Assembly: GCA_947259975.1 (NCBI GenBank)
Contig: CAMYOD010000048.1
Coordinates: 1 to 64,000, forward strand
From: an uncultured Gammaproteobacteria bacterium
GTDB lineage: Bacteria; Pseudomonadota; Gammaproteobacteria; HyVt-429
Reading direction: 5' to 3'
DNA: 64,000 nucleotides
The notes under the pieces are model-generated. The model ran no database searches. It was not told the origin of the DNA and saw nothing but the letters and a program-made list of their open reading frames with translations. Shown piece by piece: positions 1 to 6,379 of the stretch (positions are counted from its first letter, which is position 1; each line of letters starts with the position of its first letter). Made by a program: the position numbers and the translations under genes.

Positions 1-1
1 G

Positions 2-1468
2 AACGGTGTCGTGTATGGCATTCTGGAGGACGAGGCTGGACTTCTTTGGATCTCGAGCAACGACGGCCTGCTGCGGTTTGATCCGACCACCGAGGTTTTT
101 CGCCGCTTCGACGACACACACGGCCTGCAAAGCGTCGAGTTCAACAACGGCGCCTACTATCGAGCGGCGGACGGTGAGATGTTCTTTGGCGGCAACGAGG
201 GCTTCAACTCGTTCTTTCCGCACGCGATCCAGACCAACGCTCACCGACCACCCGTGGTCCTGACCTCGCTGCAGAAGGTAAACCGCGAGCTCGAGTCCGA
301 AACGCCTCTGGTCGAGCTCGACGAGATCGAGCTGACGCACAAGGACTACGTCGTCTCCTTCGAGTTCGCCGCCCTCGACTTCACCGCCCCGAAGGAAAAC
401 CGCTACGCCTGCATGCTCGAGGGCTTTGACGAGGACTGGGTCGAGCTGGGCAATCTCAACCGCGCTACCTACACCAACCTGGACCCCGGCAACTACACCC
501 TCCGGGTCCGCGGCACCAACAGCGACGGCATCTGGTCGGACAACGAGCTCGCCCTCGAGGTCCACGTCATTCCACCGTGGTGGCGCACCTGGTGGGCCTA
601 CACGTTCTATGGCCTGGTGGCGCTGGCTTTCGTGGCTCGCTACCTGTTTCAGCAGGCGCAGCGCAACGAGCGGGCCGAGGAGCAGCGGCGCACCCTGGAG
701 GCCCAGGTGCGCGAGCGCACCCACGAGCTGGCGGAGAGAAACCAGGAGCTCCAGCGCGCGATCCAGCAGCTCGAGCTGGCGAGTGTCACCGACTCTCTGA
801 CCGGTCTGAGGAACCGCCGCTTCCTGGTCAACACCATCGAACGTGACCTGGCGCTGGTCCATCGCTTGCGCCGCGACCGTGAGGAGCATGGGGCCGACGG
901 TCCGGCCACCGACTCACTCTTCCTGATCTTTGATCTCGACGGTTTCAAGGAGGTCAACGACTCCTACGGCCATTCGGCCGGCGACCGGGTGCTGCTCCAG
1001 GTCCGCGACCTGCTGGAGGACGCCTGCCGTAAGTCGGATTCGATCATCCGCTGGGGAGGCGACGAGTTCCTCATCGTCGCTCGCCACACCGATCGCGAAG
1101 CCGCCGAGCGACTGGCCGAGCGGCTGCGCTCCAACGTCGAGGGTCACGTCTTCGATCTCGGCAACGGCCAGACGGTCAGCCTGTCGTGCTCGATCGGCTT
1201 CGCCTTCTACCCGTTCCTGTCCTCGAACCCGCGCCTGTTCAACTGGGAGCAGGTGATGGCGGTGGCGGATCGCGCCCTCTACGTGGCCAAGAAGAGCGGC
1301 CGAAACGCCTGGGTGGGAGTCTACGAGACCGAAAAGACTCGCCAGATCGAGGCGCTGCGCCTCATGTCGCTGATCAACGAGCGCATCGAGGAGCTGGTCG
1401 GCGAAGGCAAGCTCGAGCTGCGCACCTCCCTCCCCGACCACGATCACCTGGTCTGGGCCTGGGCCTGA
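2..1468 (+). CDS. Sensor diguanylate cyclase with reg_prop/Y_Y_Y domains (5' end missing)
   Basis: The reading frame is open from the window edge, so the N-terminus is missing. In order it shows the end of a reg_prop beta-propeller (first ~75 residues, with repeats of the LWISSNDGLLRFD type), a Y_Y_Y domain (~100-190), one membrane helix (~195-215), a charged coiled coil (~220-262) and a GGDEF domain (~265-455). The catalytic GGDEF motif is intact at 1055-1069. An RKSD sequence lies five residues upstream, matching the RxxD product-inhibition site. The protein should therefore make cyclic di-GMP in response to a periplasmic signal bound by the propeller; the signal is unknown. No HAMP, kinase or EAL domain follows. 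A hairpin terminator follows the stop. Codon choice is strongly G+C rich, unlike genes to the right of ~3,870. Confidence 0.9.
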   Translation, partial: NGVVYGILEDEAGLLWISSNDGLLRFDPTTEVFRRFDDTHGLQSVEFNNGAYYRAADGEMFFGGNEGFNSFFPHAIQTNAHRPPVVLTSLQKVNRELESETPLVELDEIELTHKDYVVSFEFAALDFTAPKENRYACMLEGFDEDWVELGNLNRATYTNLDPGNYTLRVRGTNSDGIWSDNELALEVHVIPPWWRTWWAYTFYGLVALAFVARYLFQQAQRNERAEEQRRTLEAQVRERTHELAERNQELQRAIQQLELASVTDSLTGLRNRRFLVNTIERDLALVHRLRRDREEHGADGPATDSLFLIFDLDGFKEVNDSYGHSAGDRVLLQVRDLLEDACRKSDSIIRWGGDEFLIVARHTDREAAERLAERLRSNVEGHVFDLGNGQTVSLSCSIGFAFYPFLSSNPRLFNWEQVMAVADRALYVAKKSGRNAWVGVYETEKTRQIEALRLMSLINERIEELVGEGKLELRTSLPDHDHLVWAWA

Positions 1469-1515
1469 TCGCCCGACGAGCCGCGCCAGAGCGAGACCGG
1501 CGCAAGACCTTGCGG

Positions 1516-1544
1516 CGGTCGACCCCGGTGTCGACCGTTCTCTT
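1516..1544 (+). terminator. Rho-independent-type terminator
   Basis: A perfect 8-bp stem (CGGTCGAC at 1516-1523, GTCGACCG at 1530-1537) with a 6-base loop is followed by TTCTCTT. It lies 47 bases after the stop of the diguanylate cyclase and before the HprK-like gene, so it should separate the two transcripts. The T tract is imperfect. Confidence 0.55.
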
Positions 1545-1592
1545 CGGATCGCGGGCCGCCGCGTGCTAGCCTCCGCGGCGTCAGCCGACCCG

Positions 1593-2528
1593 ATGACCTT
1601 CGCCGCCGAGCTGCTCCACTTCCCCGACCTCTTCCCGGTGCGCCACAGCGGCGAGCGCTGGGGAGCGCACCGACTCGTCCTCGACTTCGCTGGCGGCCCC
1701 TATCTGCTCGACGGCCTCAGCGAGCGCCAGGAGCGCGGCCTCCGCGAGCGCTACCGCGACCTCTGCAACCGCGATCCCGCTGCGGCCGAGGCGGTCGAGA
1801 TCCGGGTCTTTCGCGCCCCGGCCAGCGACTTTCGCGAGCCCGCGCCCGAGCCCTGGCGCGACTACCCGCTCGAGCTGGCGGCCGAGGCCAACGCGGTGCG
1901 GATCGCCTCACGCCGCTTCGTCGGCCGGCTGGACTGGCGGCCGACACCGGCGGCGGCGCTGTGGACGCCGATCGAAGGCCCCGCCACGGAGCTGGTCGGC
2001 GTGTTCGAGAACTTTCTCCGCGTGCTGGCCGCCTATCGGCTGGTCGAGCTCGGCGGAGTGCTCCTCCACAGCGCCGGGCTGGTCGAAGAGGGCAGGGCGT
2101 TTCTCTTCGTCGGACCGTCCGGCGCCGGCAAGACGACGGTGGCGTCGCTCAGCCGGGCGGAAGGCAAGCTCGTGCTGTCGGACGACATGAACGTCGTCCT
2201 GCCAGGCGACCGGCCCCAAGCGCCGCCGCGGACCGAGAACCTGCCGTTCGCCGGCGATCTGGGGCAGATCTCCGGCCCGGTCGGGCGCTACCCGATCGCC
2301 GGGCTCTTCCGCCTGGAGCAGGCCGCCAGCCACGCGCGGCGACCGGTGGACACGGCGTCGGCCGTCGCCGCCTTGATCGCCAACGCTCCTTTTCTCAACA
2401 CCGACGTCCACCGTCTCGACCGGCTCTCGGAGAATCTCACCCGCCTGGTCGAGCGCGTCCCGCTCGAGACGCTGGCCTTCAAGCGGGATGCCGGTTTCTG
2501 GTCGCTGCTGAGTGGAGACGCGGCATGA
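1593..2528 (+). CDS. HPr kinase-like P-loop protein (left copy)
   Basis: A 311-residue protein of the HprK-related kinase type found beside PqqD proteins. A Walker A motif (GPSGAGKT, ~178-185) is followed by a LVLSDDMNVV segment typical of HprK C-terminal domains. The N-terminal ~140 residues lack an HPr-kinase sensor domain but match the other copy at 4437-5384 throughout (GGPY near 35, ENFLRVLAAYRL, LLHSAG, FAGDLG, HRLDRL). The ATG at 1593 was chosen because MTFAAELL aligns with the start of the other copy (MSFAEFFL); a GTG at 1563 would add ten residues. It overlaps the following PqqD-like gene by four bases. The substrate is not visible. Kinase activity is inferred from family resemblance, and a role in peptide modification from its neighbours. 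Confidence 0.8.
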   Translation: MTFAAELLHFPDLFPVRHSGERWGAHRLVLDFAGGPYLLDGLSERQERGLRERYRDLCNRDPAAAEAVEIRVFRAPASDFREPAPEPWRDYPLELAAEANAVRIASRRFVGRLDWRPTPAAALWTPIEGPATELVGVFENFLRVLAAYRLVELGGVLLHSAGLVEEGRAFLFVGPSGAGKTTVASLSRAEGKLVLSDDMNVVLPGDRPQAPPRTENLPFAGDLGQISGPVGRYPIAGLFRLEQAASHARRPVDTASAVAALIANAPFLNTDVHRLDRLSENLTRLVERVPLETLAFKRDAGFWSLLSGDAA

Positions 2529-2799
2529 GCCCGCTGGCGCCCGATCGGGTACCGCGGCTACGGTCCGACGCCCGGTACCGGCTGGTGGGGGGTCAGGCGG
2601 TGGTCATCGTCCAGGACAGCGGCGAGGCGCTGGTCCTCAACGAGGTTGGCAGCCGGATCCTCGAGCTGGTCGACGGCGAGCGCGGGGTTTCGAGGCCTCG
2701 GACGACGAGCTCCGCCGGGACGTCGCGGAGTACCTCGAAGAGCTCATCGGCGCCGGGGTGCTGGAGGCGTCTCCGGCCGCCGAGGGTGGAAGCACCTGA
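2525..2799 (+). pseudogene. PqqD-like peptide-binding protein, frameshifted
   Basis: The start at 2525 overlaps the HprK-like stop. The first ~53 residues match the intact PqqD-like protein at 4165-4440 (RYRLVGGQAVV, VLNEVGSRILELV). After about 2684 the matching frame changes: the C-terminal helices (DDELRRDVAEYLEELIGAG) continue in another frame to the stop at 2799. Compared with the intact copy, about a dozen residues between the halves are missing, so a deletion of non-multiple-of-three length explains both the shift and the shortening. The original frame runs on as unrelated sequence well past 2799. It is either a pseudogene or a sequencing or assembly error. Intact members bind the leader of a peptide and present it to a radical SAM enzyme. 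Confidence 0.75.
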
Positions 2800-2851
2800 C
2801 GGCGCCTGGGACCAACGCCACCGACGCGAACGCCGCGGTTCGAGGGCCGAG

Positions 2852-3010
2852 CTACGAATTCACGAAATTGAAGCAGTCGCCACCCTGCCCGGACGCCTTG
2901 CCGGGACTACAGGCGACCGCCACGACCTCGAGCTTCTCGCGCGACAGGATCCGCGGCTTTTCGTAGGTGGCGCGCCTCTTGGGCCGCTTGTCCTTGGGCT
3001 CGCGGTTCAC
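2852..3010 (-). CDS. Putative RiPP precursor peptide, 52 residues
   Basis: A small gene downstream of the radical SAM gene on the same strand, with a 24-base gap. It starts with GTG at 3010 behind a strong ribosome binding site (GGAGG at 3018-3022, spacer 7). The peptide has a very basic N-terminal third (EPKDKRPKRR), a middle segment of precursor-leader type (YEKPRILSREKLEVVAVA) and a short C-terminal part, CSPGKASGQGGDCFNFVNS, with two Cys and a terminal Ser. Size, position and leader/core pattern fit the substrate of a radical SAM/PqqD pair. I do not recognise it as a named family, so function is inferred. In HprK-homologue lasso-peptide systems such as paeninodin, the C-terminal Ser of the precursor is phosphorylated; the C-terminal Ser here makes that comparison worth testing. 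Confidence 0.6.
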   Translation of the reverse strand: MNREPKDKRPKRRATYEKPRILSREKLEVVAVACSPGKASGQGGDCFNFVNS

Positions 3011-3034
3011 CTGTCTTCCTCCAGCATCCGTATT

Positions 3035-4150
3035 CTAGCCGACCACCGGCAGGAGTGGCTTTCGTACCGGGGCCCTTGCCACGGAGGTCTCCAGAGCCTC
3101 GCGGTGGAGCTCCATCTTGGCTTCGGCCTGCGGATAGACCTCGGTCGGGTCGCCCGAGTGAAGCTGGGCGGCGCCGGGACAGAAGTTCATCAAGCCGCCG
3201 TCCGGCCCGCGCCCGTCGACGACCTTCTTGGCCTCCCGGTTGAGCGCTCGCACTCTCTCCAGCATCCCCGAAGCGCGCCAGATCTCCCGGATCGGCCGGC
3301 GGTGTAGGTTGCCGATCGACCAGCGCCACTGGACGCACGGGTAGACCTCGCCGTAGGGGTCGACGGCCAGGGTGGAGGACCCCGCGCCGCAATGCTTGTC
3401 AACGGCGACGGACCCTCCGGGTCCCTGGTGCCGGTCGGCGTCACGGCCGATCTCCGGAGCCGGAGCCTTCGGGTCGCCGGCGGCAAAGCGCTCGCGCTGC
3501 ACCCGGTACATCTCGCGGATGCCGCCGGCCGACGGCGCGATCGACAGCGGTGTCCGATCGCCGTTGTCGCGCGGCGTGACCTCGGGGTCGAGTTGGAGCG
3601 CCACGCCGAGGTCCCGCGTGAGGTCCATCATCGCCTCGACCTGGTGCTCGTTCCACGCCGTCACCGCGGTGTTGACTCGAACCCTCAAGCCCACGGCCCG
3701 CATCGCCGGGATGTTCTCCATCAGCCGATCGAAGCTGCCCTCGACGCGGGTCTGGCGATCGTGCACCTCTCCGGTGGCACCGTGCAGGCTGACCTCGACC
3801 GCGTAGGGGTCGACCTCGTCCTTGAGCCGCCGGGCGAGGGTGCCCCGCAGGGCGTGGCCGTTGGATTTAACGCGTACCACGAAACCGAGTTCCTTTGCAT
3901 AGGCACCCAGCTCGAAAAAATTCGGGTGCGCCAGGGGCTCACCGCCGCTCAGGGTCAGATTCATGACCTGCATATCCCGCAGGTCGGCGAAAAATTTACG
4001 GTATTGGTCCCGCGACAGGGGCGCGCCCTGGGCATTGACGTCGTTATAACAGAAGAAACAATCCAGGTTGCAGCGGTAGGTCAACTCAACGAGCACACTG
4101 ACGAGAATATTCTCGCCGGTGGCCTTTTTCATGAAATCGCCGTAGGACAT
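3035..4150 (-). CDS. Radical SAM/SPASM peptide-maturase-like protein (composition chimera)
   Basis: A 371-residue radical SAM enzyme. The CxxxCxxC cluster motif is at residues 27-34 (Cys27, 31, 34), followed by SGGEP at 68-72 for AdoMet binding. A SPASM-type region near 255-335 has Cys in KHCGAG, YPCVQW and NFCPGAA, fewer than the full seven-Cys SPASM pattern. Enzymes of this type modify peptide side chains; the linked PqqD and small peptide point to a ribosomal peptide substrate. The 5' part (to ~residue 95) uses many A/T-ending codons like the genes on its right. From about residue 99 nearly every codon ends in G or C, like the genes on its left. The reading frame is nevertheless intact across the change. 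It starts 14 bases after the PqqD stop, at the end of the leftward operon. Confidence 0.85.
   Translation of the reverse strand: MSYGDFMKKATGENILVSVLVELTYRCNLDCFFCYNDVNAQGAPLSRDQYRKFFADLRDMQVMNLTLSGGEPLAHPNFFELGAYAKELGFVVRVKSNGHALRGTLARRLKDEVDPYAVEVSLHGATGEVHDRQTRVEGSFDRLMENIPAMRAVGLRVRVNTAVTAWNEHQVEAMMDLTRDLGVALQLDPEVTPRDNGDRTPLSIAPSAGGIREMYRVQRERFAAGDPKAPAPEIGRDADRHQGPGGSVAVDKHCGAGSSTLAVDPYGEVYPCVQWRWSIGNLHRRPIREIWRASGMLERVRALNREAKKVVDGRGPDGGLMNFCPGAAQLHSGDPTEVYPQAEAKMELHREALETSVARAPVRKPLLPVVG
3850..3870. other. Abrupt composition and codon-usage boundary inside the radical SAM gene
   Basis: By hand count, G+C is 124/180 in 3661-3840 and 104/180 in 3901-4080. The codon change is sharp and falls at a conserved KSNG segment (residues 95-98). 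Either two homologous genes from different genomes were joined here during assembly, or a real recombination took place. Confidence 0.6.
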
Positions 4151-4164
4151 GGTCGCGTTACCCG

Positions 4165-4440
4165 CTAATGTTCCTGGATGACGCCGCCGTCAAGCAGATT
4201 CTGCAGATAGTCTCGCACATCCTGCTCCAGGATTTCCCGTTCCACGTCGTACTCGGCAAGCAGCGTATCGACGATTTCGCCCACCGAGCTTTCGGACGCG
4301 ACTAGTTCGAGAATCCGTGCGCCGACGCCGTTCAGGACCAAGACTTCCGCATCGCTCTGGCGCATGACCACCGCTTCGCCGCCGATGATGCGGTAACGAA
4401 TGTCGGGACAATGAGTAAAAACCGTGGCGGGGGAAATCAT
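4165..4440 (-). CDS. PqqD-like peptide chaperone
   Basis: A 91-residue PqqD-family protein, about the usual size. It shows the two-strand N-terminal part (RYRIIGGEAVVMRQSDAEV), the VLNGVGARILELV segment typical of the family, and C-terminal helices ending in YLQNLLDGGVI. Family members bind the leader of a ribosomal peptide and deliver it to the radical SAM partner encoded just downstream. Its ATG overlaps the HprK-like stop by four bases, indicating translational coupling. This is the intact counterpart of the broken copy at 2525-2799. It resembles the PqqD group paired with HprK-related kinases rather than PqqD of pyrroloquinoline quinone synthesis; no pqqA, pqqB or pqqC is present. Confidence 0.85.
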   Translation of the reverse strand: MISPATVFTHCPDIRYRIIGGEAVVMRQSDAEVLVLNGVGARILELVASESSVGEIVDTLLAEYDVEREILEQDVRDYLQNLLDGGVIQEH

Positions 4441-5384
4441 GCAGAATGTTCCTGAGCGTATGTATCAAGTATAGACCAGATGCCGCCGTCCCGGTTGAAT
4501 TCCACGGTGCAGGCGGGATGCGATCGCGCCAGCCGCTCCAGATTAGCCACCAGCCGATCGGCCCGATGCGGGTCCTGACTGACGAAGGGCGCGGAGATCA
4601 GCAGGGCCGCCAGGGTCTGTGCCGGCCCCAGCGGCGCCACGGCGTTGTGGGTGGATTTTACCAGGCGACCGAGCGCGCGCACCGCATAACGCCCGCTACG
4701 TGTGGCGGTGCGTTCCAGTTCCCCGGCGAAGGGCAGCTTTTCGACGATGGCGGCTCCGTCCTCCACGCCCAGGGCGTTGAGGTCGTCACTCAATACACTG
4801 CGGCCGTGTGCCAGGCCCAGTCGGGAGATGGTGGTCTTGCCGGCGTTGGAATGGCCGAGAAAAATGTCGGCGGCGGTTTCGTCCGGGGTCACCACGCCGG
4901 CGCTGTGGAGCAGGGCGCCGCCTTGTTCGAGCAGGCGGTAGGCCACCACGATACGAAAGAAGTTTTCGAACACCAGGGTCGGAAAGCTCTCTGCGTCATG
5001 CTCGCAGGTCCATAGCGCCCCGCGCAGCTTCGGCTGCCATTCCAGGTGACCCATGAGGTGCCAGCCGGCGAAGCCCACGGTGTCCGGTTGGTAATCGAAG
5101 TCCAGGGCGTATTCCCAGCCGCGGGTGTCGAAGGGGCGAAAATCCGCTTCCGGCACGCGAAATACCTGGAGCTGCGTGGCGTCTTCCGCAACGTCGCCTG
5201 GCGCGGGCCGACAAAGCTCACCGAAGCGGTCCCGGGCCGCCGCCGTCTGGTCATGATTCAGCCCGCGAAAATGATAGGGCCCGCCGGTAAAGTCGATGAC
5301 GAGTTCCTCATCGCCCCAGGCCTCGCCGCTGGCGCGGGCCGGAAACATATCCGGGTACTCGAGAAAGAATTCGGCAAAGCTCAT
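4437..5384 (-). CDS. HPr kinase-like P-loop protein (right copy)
   Basis: A 315-residue homologue of the gene at 1593-2528. The Walker A motif (GHSNAGKT, ~180-187) is followed by SVLSDDLNAL. A conserved N-terminal GGPYHFRGL, a central ENFFRIVVAYRLLEQGG and a C-terminal FNRDGGIWSIL are shared with the left copy. The full sensor domain and the HPr-binding signature of true HPr kinase are not seen, and no ptsH is nearby, so HPr is unlikely to be the substrate. Four-base overlaps with the upstream peptidase-like gene and downstream PqqD gene show a tight operon. A likely role is phosphorylation of the peptide or of a partner protein; this is inference. Confidence 0.85.
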   Translation of the reverse strand: MSFAEFFLEYPDMFPARASGEAWGDEELVIDFTGGPYHFRGLNHDQTAAARDRFGELCRPAPGDVAEDATQLQVFRVPEADFRPFDTRGWEYALDFDYQPDTVGFAGWHLMGHLEWQPKLRGALWTCEHDAESFPTLVFENFFRIVVAYRLLEQGGALLHSAGVVTPDETAADIFLGHSNAGKTTISRLGLAHGRSVLSDDLNALGVEDGAAIVEKLPFAGELERTATRSGRYAVRALGRLVKSTHNAVAPLGPAQTLAALLISAPFVSQDPHRADRLVANLERLARSHPACTVEFNRDGGIWSILDTYAQEHSA

Positions 5385-5857
5385 GATGAAGTTCGCAGCA
5401 GACGTTTGACGACCAGGCCGGCGAAACCGAACAGGGCGTGTAGCCGGTGATGTAAAGGAATGGCGGTAACCGTTTCCTTGCGTCCGGTCTGCAGGCGGCC
5501 GATCACCCGCGCCAACGGAATGGGCACATCCGCCCGGGGCGATGCATCGCCGCGAGCAATAAGTTCGATGTCACCGGCGCGCCAACGGTAACCGAGTAGG
5601 CGATGAATCACCAGGCGCCCGTCCCAGTCACGAAACGCAACGATGTCACCGGGCCAATACCGGCGGTGGGCGCGAACCCGGACCCGGTCGCCGGATCTCA
5701 GCAGGGGGGCCATGCTGGCACCGGTCACTTTGAGATTGACAGGTCCGTCCGTGGCCAACAGGCGTAGTCGCGCAAGCAGGGTGTCGTCAACAGCCATACC
5801 CAGAGTCGCCGCGATCGCGTCACTCGTGAGGTCGGGTCGGGAGGTAGGGTCTGACAT
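5381..5857 (-). CDS. S26/S24-type signal peptidase-like protein (SipW-like)
   Basis: A 158-residue protein from the ATG at 5857; in-frame starts further upstream would add a Pro-rich stretch with no similarity to the family. The catalytic Ser lies in VTGASMAPLLRSGDRVRV. A downstream GDIVAFRDWDGRLVIHRLLG segment carries His where bacterial type I signal peptidases have Lys, as in the SipW/archaeal Ser-His group. A hydrophobic segment near the C-terminus (~135-150) may be a membrane anchor. It is the first gene of the leftward peptidase-kinase-PqqD-radical SAM operon. It could remove the leader from the modified peptide or process it on export; no transporter gene is visible. LexA/UmuD-like peptidases are less likely because no DNA-binding domain is present. 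Confidence 0.75.
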   Translation of the reverse strand: MSDPTSRPDLTSDAIAATLGMAVDDTLLARLRLLATDGPVNLKVTGASMAPLLRSGDRVRVRAHRRYWPGDIVAFRDWDGRLVIHRLLGYRWRAGDIELIARGDASPRADVPIPLARVIGRLQTGRKETVTAIPLHHRLHALFGFAGLVVKRLLRTSS

Positions 5858-5888
5858 GGCGTTGGCGTGTGTAGGCATATGGGAATGT

Positions 5889-5911
5889 GGCACGGACCCG
5901 GGTCCCGTGCC
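5889..5911. repeat. Imperfect GC-rich palindrome upstream of the peptidase-like gene
   Basis: The arms GGCACGGACCC and GGGTCCCGTGCC are complementary except for one extra base. It lies 32 bases upstream of the chosen start of the leftward operon and could be an operator or a leader hairpin. Function is not known. Confidence 0.4.
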
Positions 5912-5927
5912 GGGGACTCGCGGCAGT

Positions 5928-5974
5928 TCATATAGAATCATATTTAACATTAGAATAGCAAAATATCTATATGA
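5928..5974. promoter_or_regulatory. AT-rich segment with inverted repeat, possible operator/promoter of the leftward operon
   Basis: TCATATAGA at 5928-5936 is repeated in inverted form at 5966-5974, about three helical turns apart centre to centre. The whole stretch is strikingly AT rich compared with its surroundings. A promoter for the peptidase-kinase-PqqD-radical SAM operon is likely here, but I could not fix clear -35/-10 boxes. Confidence 0.35.
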
Positions 5975-6109
5975 TTTACATAGAGAAATACTGTATGCGT
6001 CTGTGGGGCAGATGGTCGCCGCGCGGGCCCCGGTGCAGCAGGGTTATCGACCGCGCCGGGCGAGTCCTGAGGTGGTGGGGCCGCGGATGCGCAACTGCGC
6101 GGACGCGGG

Positions 6110-6247
6110 GGCAGCGCTCAGTTTGCCTGCGCGTCTCGCGCTGCCTGGACCCCAACCCGCTTAATCTCGTGGCCTTGCGCTGCAAAAAAAGGCCAGACGA
6201 CGCTTGGCGGGGCGCAGCCGGTGCGAGGCGCAAACTACTGCGCTGCC
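6110..6247. repeat. Dispersed palindromic element, copy A
   Basis: Related to the copies at 19638, 40762 and 63298. The left end reads GGCAGCGCTCAGTTTGCC and the right end is an imperfect inverted version (GGCGCAAACTACTGCGCTGCC without its first base). The core CGCTTAATCTCG is kept. Relative to the 40762 copy, about 25 bases after the core are missing. Confidence 0.65.
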
Positions 6248-6262
6248 GACGCCAGCCAAGCC

Positions 6263-6291
6263 TTGGATTCAACAGACATTTCCATTAGAAT
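6263..6291 (+). promoter_or_regulatory. Sigma-70-type promoter of rpsF-rpsR-rplI
   Basis: TTGGAT at 6263-6268 and TAGAAT at 6286-6291 are separated by 17 bases. The site lies 88 bases upstream of rpsF and directly after the repeat element. Confidence 0.6.
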
Positions 6292-6334
6292 CCCGCGCCT
6301 CATGCCGCCGCCAACGGGTGCGCGGTGACTCCTT

Positions 6335-6359
6335 GCCTTACCGGCCCCGACCGGAAGGC
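6335..6359 (+). promoter_or_regulatory. Hairpin in the rpsF leader
   Basis: A 9-bp stem (GCCTT/AAGGC plus CCGG/CCGG) with one bulged A (6340) and a six-base loop CCCCGA ends 20 bases before the rpsF start. S6:S18 complexes are known to bind a structured leader of this operon in many bacteria. This hairpin is a candidate for such a site, but I could not compare it with the family model. Confidence 0.4.
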
Positions 6360-6379
6360 ATTATCCGTAAGGAGAGACA

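Larger units (their letters stand above)
5858..6379. other. Intergenic region between the divergent peptide operon and ribosomal operon
   Basis: This 522-base gap has no credible gene. It holds an imperfect G+C palindrome (5889-5911), an AT-rich stretch with a 9-bp inverted repeat (5928-5974), a dispersed repeat copy (6110-6247), a sigma-70 promoter (6263-6291) and a leader hairpin (6335-6359). Confidence 0.7.

Noticed and set aside
914-1447. Leftward open frame of 177 codons opposite the GGDEF domain
   Set aside because: It is a shadow of the intact catalytic domain in high-G+C DNA.
1961-3307. Long rightward open frame of 448 codons
   Set aside because: Its first part is an off-frame reading of the HprK-like gene and only ~53 codons are the PqqD N-terminus; the rest reads the precursor and radical SAM genes backwards. 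High G+C keeps it open.
5971-6288. Rightward open frame between the divergent operons
   Set aside because: It runs through a dispersed repeat copy, has no ribosome binding site and no family features.
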